Shown: positions 1 through 8,333, counted from the first letter of the stretch. The stretch is 22,567 nucleotides of DNA from JAAZPG01 sp012797375 (GCA_937868205.1 CALMMC010000002.1:1-22567), one strand, 5' to 3'. Program-made: numbers and translations. Notes: a model not told the origin generated them from the letters alone.

Positions 1-2
1 GG

Positions 3-3000
3 ATCGGGACGCTCGGGGGGGGATTGAACCGTTACGACCCGAGGACCGAGTCGTTCCAACATTGGCGCCGCGACTCCCGGGATCCCTCCAGCCTGAGCCA
101 TGATTCCATCCGTTGCTTGCTGCGGGATCGCGCCGGCGCATTGTGGGTCGGCACCGACGGCGGCGGATTGAACCGGTTCCTTCCGGAAAAAAACGCCTTT
201 GTCCGTTACCCGCATGATCCCGCCCGGCCGGATTCGCTCGGCTTCGACCTCGTCCGGGCGATTTTCGAGGACGCCTCCGGAACGCTCTGGATCGGCTTGG
301 CCGGCGGCGGCCTGGACCGGTTCGACCGGGCCCGGGAAACCTTCACCCATTTCCGGAAACGGCCCGGCGATCCGGGAAGCCTCAGCAACGATTATGTCAT
401 GGCCATTACCCAGGATTCCAGCGGCGCGCTTTGGATCGGGACGGCCGACGGACTGAATCAATTCGACCCGAGAACGGAGACCTTCGTCAAGTATGGGGTC
501 GCCGAGGGCCTTCCCAACGCCATGATCTACGCTCTTCAGATCGACGAGGGCGGCCAGATCTGGGGTTCGACCAACGCCGGCCTCTTCCGCTTGAACGTCC
601 GCACTGGGGCCGTCAAATCGTTCGATGTGTCGGATAATCTCCAGGGAAACGAATTTCTCGGGGGATCCTCGTTCAAAACGAAGGCCGGCGAGATGTTCTT
701 CGGCGGCGTCTCGGGCTTGAACTATTTCTTTCCGAGCGACATCGTCGACAATCCTTTTCCCCCGGACGTCGTCCTGACCGATTTCCAGATCTACAATAAA
801 TCCGTGCCCATCGGGCGGGAAGTGGAAGGCCGGGTCGTCATGGCCCAGGCGATCTGGAGCACGCCGGAGATCGAGCTGACATTCCGGGACCGGCTGATTA
901 CGTTCGAATTCGCCTCCCTCCATTACGCGGCGCCCGAGGACAACGTCTGCGCTTATATGATGGAAGGACTGGAGGAGGACTGGATCACGGTCAAGGAGCG
1001 GAGGTTCGCCAGCTATACCAACCTCCCGCCCGGCCGGTATGTCTTCCGGGTCAGGGCGTCCAATTCCGACGGGCTCTGGAACAACGACGGGGTCGCCTTG
1101 CGGATCCGCGTCATTCCGCCGTTCTGGAGGACATGGTGGTTCCTGGGGTTGGCCGGAACCGCAATCCTGGCGATTCTCGGCGCGTATATCACGACGGGCA
1201 TCCGGCGGAACCGCCGGCGGACGAAATTTTTGGAATCCCGGGTCCGGGAACGGACGGCCGAGCTCGAAACGCAGATCGCGGTCCGGGAAGCGGCCGAGCG
1301 GGAGTTGGACAAGCGGCGGCAGTACCTGGAATCGATCCTCCTCAACGCTCCGAACGCCATCATCACCGTCGATCCCAAGGGCCGGATCACCGAATGGAAT
1401 CCGGGCGCGGAACGCCTCTTCGGCTGGGCGCGGGAGGAAGCGCAAGGAAAGGAAGCCGACGGCTTGATCGTCGCGAAGGATCTCCAAGGCGAAGCCGCCC
1501 GCCTGACGGAGATGACCTTCGCCGGGACGGCGCTTCCCCCCCGGGAAAGCGTCCGCCTGCACAAGGACGGCCGGCCGGTCCCCGTTTTGTTCGGCGGATC
1601 GCCGATCCGCAGCGGCGGCGAAATCGTCGGAACGCTGTTCGTGTACACGGACATCACCGAGATCAAGAAGGCCGAGGAAGCCGCCCAGGAAGCCAACCGG
1701 GTCAAGAGCGAATTCCTGGCGAACATGAGTCATGAGATCCGAACGCCGATGAACGGCGTTTTCGGGATGACGGAGCTGGCCCTGGAAACGGATCTGACGG
1801 CGGAGCAGCGGGAGTACCTGGAGGCGGTCCAGTATTCGGCCGCATCCTTAATGGGGATCCTCAACGACATCCTGGACTACTCGAAAATCGAGGCGAGGAA
1901 GATCGAGATGGAATCGATCCCCTTCCGCCTGCGGGATACGATCCACATCATGATCGCCTCGGTCGCCCTCCTGGCCGAGAAGAAAGGATTGGAGCTGGCT
2001 TATCATGTCGCCCCGGACGTTCCAGACCGGGTTAAGGGGGATCCCGGACGTCTGCGCCAGGTCCTCACCAACCTGATCTCCAATGCCGTCAAGTTCACGT
2101 CCGCCGGCGAGGTGATCGTGACGGTCGGCGTGGAAGAGCGCCTTCCCGACCGGGTGAAGCTCCATTTCCAGGTGAGCGACACGGGCATCGGCATTTCCCC
2201 CGATAAGCTCCGATCGATCTTCGCCCCGTTCACCCAAGCCGACAGCTCCGCCACCCGGCTTTTTGGAGGGACGGGGCTCGGCCTGGCCATCACCGCCCAG
2301 CTCGTGGAGCTGATGAAAGGAAAAATCTGGGCCGAGAGCGTGCTCGACAGGGGAAGCACGTTTCATTTCATCGTCCCCCTGGATCTTCAGACGCAGCCGG
2401 AGGAGGAAACCGCTCCAAGCCGTTATGAAGACCTGTTGGATCTTCCCGTCCTCGTGGTGGACGACAATGCCGCCAACCGGATGATCCTGAACGACCTCCT
2501 GACCCAATGGGGACTGAAGCCGGCGCAGGCGGAGAGCGGCGAGAAAGCCCTGGACATGCTGCGCGAGCGCGCGGCCGCCGGCCGGCCGTTCCGCTTCGTC
2601 ATCACCGACGCCAATATGCCCCGCATGGACGGGTTCGCCTTGGCCGCGGCCGTCAAGACGATGCCGGAATACGCCGATGTCCAAATCATGATGCTGAGCT
2701 CGGCCGGACTGCGCGGAGATTCAGCCCATTGCCGGAAGCTGGGTTTGACGGCTTATCTGACCAAGCCCGTCAAGCCGGCCGTTCTTCTGGATGCCATCCT
2801 GGCGGCCGTGGGGATCTCCCCCGAAAAGCGGGCCCAAGCCCCCTTGATCACCCGTCATTCCTTGGGCCGCTCTCCCGCCCGGTATGAGATACTCCTGGCC
2901 GAGGACAACATCATCAACCAAAAGCTGGCCGTCCGCATCCTGGAGAACCAGGGCCACCGGGTCACGGTCGCCGGCAACGGAGCCGAAGCGCTGGAGGCCC

Positions 3001-3287
3001 TCAATAGGGGCCGGTTCGACGCCGTCTTGATGGATGTCCAGATGCCCGTGCTGGACGGGATCCAGGCGACGACGGAAATCCGGCGGCGGGAGATGGCCAC
3101 GGGGGCCCATATCCCCATCATCGCCATGACGGCCCATGCGATGACCGGCGACCGGGAAAAATGCCTCGCCGTCGGCATGGACGACTATGTCTCCAAACCC
3201 CTCAAGCCGCTCGACCTCATGAAAACCATCCAGCGCGCCGTGGACCGGATCACCCGGGAGCGGCGGGGGATCCCGAGGGAGCCCTGA
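3..3287 (+). CDS. Hybrid sensor histidine kinase/response regulator with ligand-sensing beta-propeller (5' partial)
   Basis: A membrane-bound two-component hybrid kinase, cut at its 5' end by the contig edge: the frame is open from base 3 and the first residues (IGTLGGGLNRYDP) are already a propeller blade, so the TTG at 24 is not the real start. Counting from that TTG (1087 aa): propeller blades with the W(I/V)G(T/L)..GGL(N/D)RF motif at about 1-240, Y_Y_Y domain at about 290-368, one TM segment at 371-393, a short coiled coil, PAS at about 434-550, HisKA with phospho-acceptor His570 in MSHEIRTPMNG, HATPase with DTGIGI and GGTGLGLAI boxes, REC1 (807-925, Asp862) and REC2 (954-1075, Asp1004), both with acidic pair, Ser/Thr and Lys intact. 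Family knowledge: periplasmic propellers of this class often sense polysaccharides or other extracellular ligands. No HTH output domain is present, so phosphate probably leaves through an Hpt protein or a separate regulator. Ligand unknown. The next gene starts 20 bp downstream. Confidence 0.93.
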   Translation: MGTLGGGLNRYDPRTESFQHWRRDSRDPSSLSHDSIRCLLRDRAGALWVGTDGGGLNRFLPEKNAFVRYPHDPARPDSLGFDLVRAIFEDASGTLWIGLAGGGLDRFDRARETFTHFRKRPGDPGSLSNDYVMAITQDSSGALWIGTADGLNQFDPRTETFVKYGVAEGLPNAMIYALQIDEGGQIWGSTNAGLFRLNVRTGAVKSFDVSDNLQGNEFLGGSSFKTKAGEMFFGGVSGLNYFFPSDIVDNPFPPDVVLTDFQIYNKSVPIGREVEGRVVMAQAIWSTPEIELTFRDRLITFEFASLHYAAPEDNVCAYMMEGLEEDWITVKERRFASYTNLPPGRYVFRVRASNSDGLWNNDGVALRIRVIPPFWRTWWFLGLAGTAILAILGAYITTGIRRNRRRTKFLESRVRERTAELETQIAVREAAERELDKRRQYLESILLNAPNAIITVDPKGRITEWNPGAERLFGWAREEAQGKEADGLIVAKDLQGEAARLTEMTFAGTALPPRESVRLHKDGRPVPVLFGGSPIRSGGEIVGTLFVYTDITEIKKAEEAAQEANRVKSEFLANMSHEIRTPMNGVFGMTELALETDLTAEQREYLEAVQYSAASLMGILNDILDYSKIEARKIEMESIPFRLRDTIHIMIASVALLAEKKGLELAYHVAPDVPDRVKGDPGRLRQVLTNLISNAVKFTSAGEVIVTVGVEERLPDRVKLHFQVSDTGIGISPDKLRSIFAPFTQADSSATRLFGGTGLGLAITAQLVELMKGKIWAESVLDRGSTFHFIVPLDLQTQPEEETAPSRYEDLLDLPVLVVDDNAANRMILNDLLTQWGLKPAQAESGEKALDMLRERAAAGRPFRFVITDANMPRMDGFALAAAVKTMPEYADVQIMMLSSAGLRGDSAHCRKLGLTAYLTKPVKPAVLLDAILAAVGISPEKRAQAPLITRHSLGRSPARYEILLAEDNIINQKLAVRILENQGHRVTVAGNGAEALEALNRGRFDAVLMDVQMPVLDGIQATTEIRRREMATGAHIPIIAMTAHAMTGDREKCLAVGMDDYVSKPLKPLDLMKTIQRAVDRITRERRGIPREP

Positions 3288-3306
3288 GCTCCCGCCCGGA
3301 CTTGAA

Positions 3307-4926
3307 ATGAACGGCCTCCGCCCGCCGCGACGGGACGTTGTTCTGATCACCGGCGAAATCCACGTCGATCATCCTCTTTCCGCCTCGGGCGTCATCGCCC
3401 GGGTTCTCGAGGCCGAGGGCCGCACGGTCGGGATCATCGAACACCCCGATTGGAAAACGGACGCCGATTTTCTCCAATGGGGCGCCCCGCGGCTGTTTTT
3501 CGGGATCACCTCGGGCTCGATCGACAGCCTGTTGGCCAACTCCACGCCTCTCAAGCGGCGGCGGGAGAAAGACCCCCACGCGCCCCGGAAGACGGCCATG
3601 CCCGATCGGGCCGTTCTTGTGTACGCCAACAAGATCCGGCGGCTCTTCCCCGGAACGCCCATCGTCCTCGGCGGAATCGAGGCCTCGCTCAGGCGGTTCG
3701 CCCATTACGATTACTGGGAGAACCGGGTCCGCCGCAGCCTGATCGTCGACGCCCGGGCGGACATCCTGGTCTACGGGCCCGGCGAGAAGGCGGCCGTCGA
3801 AATCGCCCGTCGTCTGGAAGAAGGACTTGATTTGCAGGGAATCGCCGGAACCTGTGTCGTCTCCCGGAACGTTCCCGCGGATTTCGTCCTCCTTCCTCCG
3901 GCCGAGGCCGTGGCCGGCTCCCCGGACGCCTTCGCCGAGGCCCAGATGAAACTCTCGGTCCGGACGCCGTTGGCCCAGGGCCACGCCGGACGATTCGTTC
4001 TTCAGTATCCCGCCCCGCGCTGGACTCCGGCCGACCTCGACCGGATTTACGGTCTGCCGTACAGCCGCCTCATTCCGCCGGATTTCCCCGAGTTCGGGAT
4101 GGCCCGGTTCTCGGTCGTCTCCCACCGCGGATGCTTCGGCCGGTGCTCCTTCTGCGCCCTGGCCCTCCATCAGGGCGACACGATCGTCTCGCGCTCCGAG
4201 GAATCGATCCTGGAGGAAATCCGGCGGCTCGTCCGTCATCCCGAGTTCAAAGGATCGATCGACGACCTGGGCGGGCCCACGGCCAACATGTACGGGATGG
4301 ATTGTGAAGCGGCCTGCGGAGAGTCCTGCTTGGACTGCGGCCGCCGTCCCGGACATGAACGGCTGATCTCGCTTTTGCGCCGGGCCCGGGAGATCCCCGG
4401 CGTCCGGAACGTCTTCGTCCGGAGCGGGGTTCGCTATGACTTAGCCCTGTCCAGCGAGGAATACATCCGCGAGCTTGTCGGGCATCACGTCTCGGGCCTT
4501 CTCAAGATCGCCCCGGAGCACGTTTCGAAAAACGTCCTCCGCTTGATGAACAAGGATTCCGGCGGGGCCTTTGAGAAATTCCGGCGGGCCTTTCGGAAGG
4601 CCGACGTTTCCGGCCGCCGGCATCTGAAATATTATTTCATGGTCGCCCATCCCGGCTGCGGCCCCCGCGAGGCCGGGGAGCTGGCCCGGGAAGTCCGGCG
4701 GCTGGAAAAAGAAGGGGACCGCCCGGTTGAAGGCGTCCAGATCTTCACCCCGGCGCCGATGACCCTCTCGACGGCGATGTACCACACGGGGCGCGATCCG
4801 CGGACGGGTGAATCCGTCTACGTCCCCCGGACATTTCAGGAAATCAAGGACCAGAAGCGGATGCTCATGGAAAGACGGCCGGCAGGGGCGTCCGTCCGTC
4901 CCGCGCGCCGGACCCGGAACCGTTGA
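3307..4926 (+). CDS. ygiQ: YgiQ family radical SAM protein
   Basis: A 539-aa radical S-adenosylmethionine protein of the YgiQ family (UPF0313 N-terminal region). The N-terminal part has family-like motifs (DVVLITGEIHVDHP, GTPIVLGGIEASLRRFAHYDYW). The [4Fe-4S]-binding CxxxCxxC is Cys276, Cys280 and Cys283 in RGCFGRCSFCAL. A second Cys cluster (DCEAACGESCLDC) follows, a position where the family also has conserved cysteines. The C-terminal region ends with the PAPMTLSTAMYHTG block and a basic tail. E. coli YgiQ is longer (about 740 aa); this copy is compact but has no visible break. The reaction is not established for the family. The ATG at 3307 follows the kinase stop by 20 bp with only a weak ribosome site, so co-transcription and coupling with the kinase are plausible, though there is no functional argument for a shared role. 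Confidence 0.92.
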   Translation: MNGLRPPRRDVVLITGEIHVDHPLSASGVIARVLEAEGRTVGIIEHPDWKTDADFLQWGAPRLFFGITSGSIDSLLANSTPLKRRREKDPHAPRKTAMPDRAVLVYANKIRRLFPGTPIVLGGIEASLRRFAHYDYWENRVRRSLIVDARADILVYGPGEKAAVEIARRLEEGLDLQGIAGTCVVSRNVPADFVLLPPAEAVAGSPDAFAEAQMKLSVRTPLAQGHAGRFVLQYPAPRWTPADLDRIYGLPYSRLIPPDFPEFGMARFSVVSHRGCFGRCSFCALALHQGDTIVSRSEESILEEIRRLVRHPEFKGSIDDLGGPTANMYGMDCEAACGESCLDCGRRPGHERLISLLRRAREIPGVRNVFVRSGVRYDLALSSEEYIRELVGHHVSGLLKIAPEHVSKNVLRLMNKDSGGAFEKFRRAFRKADVSGRRHLKYYFMVAHPGCGPREAGELAREVRRLEKEGDRPVEGVQIFTPAPMTLSTAMYHTGRDPRTGESVYVPRTFQEIKDQKRMLMERRPAGASVRPARRTRNR

Positions 4927-5015
4927 AAGCGGCCGCGGGCGTTGTCCCCCGAAGCTCTCCATTTTCCCCCTCGTTTTTCGACTTGATGATATTGTTCGTT
5001 TTCGAGAAAGTGAAT

Positions 5016-6215
5016 ATGGAGGTCACGGAACTAGCGAGGGCCGGAATTTCGGGCGTCCTGGCGGGCTTCCTATCGCTCGGTTTTTCGAGCTGCCCGGGAG
5101 GGAAACCGGCCGAGCGGCTCTTTTCCGCACTGGGGAGCGCTCCCGCGGGCTTCAACCGTCCAGGCAGTGGAAACCGGGCGGTCTTGGAATACCGCCTCGG
5201 CGAAAAGGAATCCCGGGTTAGGATTTCCGTCGAAGATCGAACATGGACGGAGGTTCTTCCCGCGGCCGGACGCATTGAGCGGAGCGTCCTTGGTTTCATC
5301 AAGGAAACAGCCCGGCCGTCGGCCTCACGGCGGTCGCTGGCCGCGGCGGCCGGAAGAATCGCCGGGGAATTGATTCCTTTTGACCGGACATTGACCGCCC
5401 TGGGAGTCGATTGCTTAATCGTGATCCCGGACGGCATCCTGTGTCGTCTCCCGTTCGAGGCGCTTCGGACGGCCGATGGCCGAGGGTTCCTGGTCGAGAG
5501 ATACGCGATTTCCTACGCGCCTTTCCGATTCGGTCCAAGCCTCGACCGTTCGGAAGAGGAGCCCGGCGGCTCTTGTCTCCTGGCCATGGGCGCTTCCGTC
5601 CCGGACCGCCCGGCCGGGGCCGGCGAAGCGGACGCCGTATTTGAGGAAATACCGGGGGTCCGGGAGGAAATCCGAAGCGTTTCCCGATTCTTCGACCGGA
5701 ACCGTCGTTTTGTTTACCTGGACGGGGCGGCCAGCGAGGCGACTCTCCGGCGGCACCGCGGCGGCCGCTACAGGCTTGTCCATATCGCCGGGCATGGAAC
5801 GACCGAGGCGGGCGACCCGGGGCGTTCGTCGCTTCTTCTTTGCCGAAGCGCCGGGGACGACGGTCTGCTTCGAGCCGAGGAGGCGCGGGCGCTGGGCTTG
5901 GCCGCCGATCTCGTTGTCTTGTCCGGATGCCGGACCGCGTGCGGCGACGCTCCGCCCAAAGAAGCGGGGGGCTTGCCCCGGGCTTTCCTGGACGGAGGGG
6001 CCCGGTCCGTCGTAGCCACTCTTTGGGCGGTGCCGGACCGATCGACGGCGGACTTCATGAAGGAGTTTTACCGTCACTTGGAAGCCGGGCGGGGCAAGTC
6101 CCGGGCGTTGCAGGCGGCGAAGCTGGGGATGATCCACGGCGGCCGGCCGCATCCCTTCTACTGGGCCGGATATATCCTCCTGGGCGAGCCGGAGGAGACG
6201 ATTCTTTTCAACTGA
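5016..6215 (+). CDS. CHAT-domain protein (caspase-like cysteine peptidase fold), no TPR region
   Basis: The C-terminal two thirds are a CHAT domain (clan CD, caspase/separase-like): predicted catalytic His260 in LVHIAGHGT and Cys305 in VVLSGCRTACGD, followed by the typical GARSVVATLWAVPD and HPFYWAGYILLGE blocks. Residues of about 60-110 match the usual pre-CHAT strand region (EYRLGEKES, LPAAGRIERSV). Most bacterial CHAT proteins carry long TPR arrays in front; here there are none. The N-terminus has a hydrophobic stretch ending in GFSSC (Cys26), a poor but possible lipobox. I chose ATG 5016 because the DNA at 4960-5015 is AT-rich and unlike coding sequence, and a GAGAAAG lies upstream. ATG 4986 and a TTG at 4923 overlapping the ygiQ stop are in-frame alternatives (430 aa from the latter). 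Substrate and partner are unknown. Peptidase activity is inferred only from the dyad. Confidence 0.85.
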   Translation: MEVTELARAGISGVLAGFLSLGFSSCPGGKPAERLFSALGSAPAGFNRPGSGNRAVLEYRLGEKESRVRISVEDRTWTEVLPAAGRIERSVLGFIKETARPSASRRSLAAAAGRIAGELIPFDRTLTALGVDCLIVIPDGILCRLPFEALRTADGRGFLVERYAISYAPFRFGPSLDRSEEEPGGSCLLAMGASVPDRPAGAGEADAVFEEIPGVREEIRSVSRFFDRNRRFVYLDGAASEATLRRHRGGRYRLVHIAGHGTTEAGDPGRSSLLLCRSAGDDGLLRAEEARALGLAADLVVLSGCRTACGDAPPKEAGGLPRAFLDGGARSVVATLWAVPDRSTADFMKEFYRHLEAGRGKSRALQAAKLGMIHGGRPHPFYWAGYILLGEPEETILFN

Positions 6216-6327
6216 CGCGCCTCCGGGGGCGGAAAGAGCGGGCCCGGCGGGGCCGTCGAGCGGCGGAGCGTATCGGCCGCCGTCTTCGTCTTGAGCAATC
6301 GGCGACCCTCGGCTTGATTGTCTTCGT

Positions 6328-6352
6328 CCCCGTCCCCTGAAACCGGGCGGGG
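6328..6352 (+). terminator. Possible weak terminator hairpin after the CHAT gene
   Basis: CCCCG(T)CCC pairs with GGGCGGGG across an 8-nt loop with one bulged T, about 110 bp after the CHAT stop. The following bases contain only a short CTTTCTT, so this is a weak intrinsic terminator at best. Between 6216 and 6424 I see no gene. Confidence 0.25.
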
Positions 6353-6424
6353 AAGGGCGGGCTTTCTTCCGTCTCATGCTTCCGGGAGATCACTGGAAAG
6401 ACGGGGAAGGCGATCCTGATCCAT

Positions 6425-6436
6425 TGGACCGGTCCA
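6425..6436. promoter_or_regulatory. 12-bp perfect palindrome upstream of the -35, candidate operator
   Basis: TGGACCGGTCCA is a perfect dyad ending 5 bp before the -35 hexamer at 6442. The location fits a regulator binding site for the QueG-like gene. The regulator is unknown, and palindromes of this length also occur by chance in GC-rich DNA. Confidence 0.3.
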
Positions 6437-6441
6437 GTCGA

Positions 6442-6471
6442 TTGACAGTCCCCCGGCGCCGCGCCTAGAAT
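6442..6471 (+). promoter_or_regulatory. Sigma70-type promoter of the QueG-like gene (leaderless or nearly so)
   Basis: A perfect -35 TTGACA (6442-6447), an 18-bp spacer and a -10 TAGAAT (6466-6471, 5 of 6 consensus). The expected transcription start is about 6478-6480 and the ATG begins at 6480, so the mRNA should have zero to two untranslated bases. No Shine-Dalgarno sequence precedes the ATG, which agrees with this. Confidence 0.65.
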
Positions 6472-6479
6472 ACGATCAC

Positions 6480-7169
6480 ATGTTTTCCTCCATTTCTCCC
6501 AGGGAAAACGCCGACCGGCTCAGGGAAACCGCCCGGGATCTTGGTTTTTCCGTCGCCGGGGTGGCTGACGTTTCTTCCGTTCGGGAGACATTCCGCCTGC
6601 CCGAAAACCTTCGAAACCGGTTCGTCCGGGCGGCGGTTCTCGGCGTCCGGCTGCTGGACGGCGTCCTTGAGGATCTCGTCGACCGTCCCACTCCCCTTTA
6701 TTTCCACCACTACCGCCAGCTTAATTTTTTTCTGGACCGGGAGGCGTTTCGGCTCGCCGCCCGCATCCAGGCGGCCGGCTTTCTCGCCCTGCCGATACCG
6801 GCCTCGCAGATCCTCGATTCCCAAAGGCAGACGGCCCACGTTTCCCACAAAAAGCTCGCCGTCCTGGCGGGACTGGGACACATCGGACGCAACAATCTTT
6901 TGGTTCATCCCGCCTTCGGATCGCGGCTCCGGCTGGTCACGGTTCTGACGGACATGCCGCTGGAAGCCGGGATTCAGACGAAGGCGGATTGCGGGACCTG
7001 CGCCGCCTGCCTGGCTTCTTGCCCGGCCGAAGCCATTAAAATGAATCCCGCGGAATTCGATCATCGGGCTTGTTTCGAAAAGCTCGATGAATTCCGCCGG
7101 ATCCGGCTGGTCAGCCAGCATATCTGCGGACTCTGCGTCAAAGCCTGCCGCGGCCGCGGGCAAGCTTGA
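6480..7169 (+). CDS. QueG-like/epoxyqueuosine-reductase-related double [4Fe-4S] protein (short form)
   Basis: A 229-aa iron-sulfur protein. The N-terminal RLRETARDLGFSVAGVADV and the central AGLGHIGRNNLLVHPAFGSRLRLVTVLTD resemble epoxyqueuosine reductase (QueG) and reductive-dehalogenase-related proteins. Ferredoxin-like cluster ligands are Cys171, 174, 177 and 181-Pro (CxxCxxCxxxCP), then Cys198 and Cys216, 219, 223 (CxxCxxxC), enough for two [4Fe-4S] clusters. QueG is about 380 aa with a cobalamin-binding catalytic part and often C-terminal HEAT repeats. This protein is much shorter and ends just after the second cluster, so tRNA queuosine synthesis should not be assumed. A redox role with an unknown substrate is safer. 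It has its own promoter and is followed by a separately promoted outer-membrane gene. The start is fixed by the promoter position and by homology-like N-terminal sequence. Confidence 0.85.
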   Translation: MFSSISPRENADRLRETARDLGFSVAGVADVSSVRETFRLPENLRNRFVRAAVLGVRLLDGVLEDLVDRPTPLYFHHYRQLNFFLDREAFRLAARIQAAGFLALPIPASQILDSQRQTAHVSHKKLAVLAGLGHIGRNNLLVHPAFGSRLRLVTVLTDMPLEAGIQTKADCGTCAACLASCPAEAIKMNPAEFDHRACFEKLDEFRRIRLVSQHICGLCVKACRGRGQA

Positions 7170-7193
7170 AATTCCCTGGGAATCTCATATAGT
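7166..7193 (+). promoter_or_regulatory. Sigma70-type promoter of the outer-membrane barrel gene, with internal operator-like dyad
   Basis: -35 TTGAAA (7166-7171, overlapping the stop codon of the upstream gene), a 16-bp spacer and -10 TATAGT (7188-7193). The spacer holds a perfect inverted repeat ATTCCC-T-GGGAAT at 7171-7183, a place where a repressor would block RNA polymerase. The GGAGAAG ribosome site at 7211-7217 lies just ahead of the ATG at 7221. Confidence 0.6.
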
Positions 7194-7220
7194 AGATCCG
7201 GATCGGGGAAGGAGAAGAAC

Positions 7221-8333
7221 ATGAAAAAAACATTGATACCGGCCCTTTTGTTGATATTGCTGCCGGCCTCGCTGGCGTTCGCCGCAAATGACGCGTCCGC
7301 CGAGAACACGGGCATCGCACCCGGATCCTATAAATCCTGGAGCGCCCTTCCGATCCTGATGTATGACAACGACATCGGGTTCGGCTACGGGGCCAAAGCC
7401 AAGCTCGTCGATTTCCTGGGAATCAAGGAATCCTTCGACTTGATCCTGTTCAATTCCTCCAAGGGGGAGCGCTGGTATGTTTTTACGTTTTCCCTCCCGG
7501 ACATCGAGATCCGGCAGGGGAAGACGTATCCTCTCTCCTTCGACCTCAAGGCCGAATATGACAAGTTCCTGAAATATTCTTACTACGGCCAGGGGATGGA
7601 TTCCCGCAAGGAAGACGAGACGATTCTCACCCACGAGGTGAAAAATCTCTTTCTGACGGTGGGCCGCGGCTTCACCCCGCATTTTTCCGCCTCGGTGGCC
7701 TATGTGTTTCGGACGATCGATTATTATGGAGTCCAGGACGGCCCCTTGGCCGGAGAATTGAGGCGGCTGAAGAAGAAATCCGCGCCGTATTTCTCCCTGG
7801 CCATGGCGTATGACACCTCCGACAGCCAGATTCATCCGACCCGGGGGCTCCGGCTGTTGATTCAAGACGACATCGCCGTCAGCTTTTCCCGCAACGGCGA
7901 CGCCTCCTTCAATCGGGTCACGTTCGATTTTCGGAAATACCAGCGCGTCTTCGGCGAAAAGGACGTGTTTGCTTTCCGGACACTCGTCCAATATATTAAC
8001 GGCGACGAGATTCCCCTGTTTGATTTGGCTTCCCTCGGCGGCGGCAACACCTTCAATGTCATGAGGGGATTCGGCCTCAATCGTTTCCTGGACAAGGGGA
8101 AAATCCTGGCCAATGTCGAATACCGGTTCCCCGTCTGGTGGATCTTCGGCGGCAACGTCTTCATCGATGCGGGCAACGTCTGGCCGAGCTTCGGCGATAT
8201 CAATTTCCGCAAGACGGTTTTTGATTACGGCGTGGGGTTGCGTCTTTTCATGAAAGATTTCTGCGCCCGGGTGGATTTCGGGTTCAGCAAGGAAGGAATG
8301 CGGCTCTATTTCAACTTCGGCCACGTCTTTTGA
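7221..8333 (+). CDS. BamA/D15-family outer-membrane beta-barrel protein without POTRA domains
   Basis: A 370-aa outer-membrane protein. The signal peptide has MKKTLIPALLLILLP and a cleavage site after AFA (residue 21). The rest is amphipathic beta-strand sequence ending in a terminal Phe (NFGHVF), the usual barrel-assembly signal. MRGFGLNRF (Arg282) matches the RG(F/Y) motif of the Omp85/surface-antigen D15 barrel, and NVEYRFPVWW-type strands with FIDAGNVW follow as in that family. There is no room for POTRA domains (BamA is about 800 aa), so it resembles barrel-only Omp85 relatives whose cargo is unknown. The ATG at 7221 has a strong GGAGAAG site. It is transcribed from its own promoter rather than strictly co-operonic with the iron-sulfur gene. 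Confidence 0.88.
   Translation: MKKTLIPALLLILLPASLAFAANDASAENTGIAPGSYKSWSALPILMYDNDIGFGYGAKAKLVDFLGIKESFDLILFNSSKGERWYVFTFSLPDIEIRQGKTYPLSFDLKAEYDKFLKYSYYGQGMDSRKEDETILTHEVKNLFLTVGRGFTPHFSASVAYVFRTIDYYGVQDGPLAGELRRLKKKSAPYFSLAMAYDTSDSQIHPTRGLRLLIQDDIAVSFSRNGDASFNRVTFDFRKYQRVFGEKDVFAFRTLVQYINGDEIPLFDLASLGGGNTFNVMRGFGLNRFLDKGKILANVEYRFPVWWIFGGNVFIDAGNVWPSFGDINFRKTVFDYGVGLRLFMKDFCARVDFGFSKEGMRLYFNFGHVF

Noticed and set aside
24..640. Repeated W(I/V)G.. GGL(N/D)RF units, considered as a DNA repeat or CRISPR-like array
   Set aside because: They are divergent protein-level propeller blades of one continuous reading frame, not DNA repeats with spacers.
3250..4356. 368-codon minus-strand open frame
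   Set aside because: It is a shadow of ygiQ, whose CxxxCxxC and family motifs are unambiguous.
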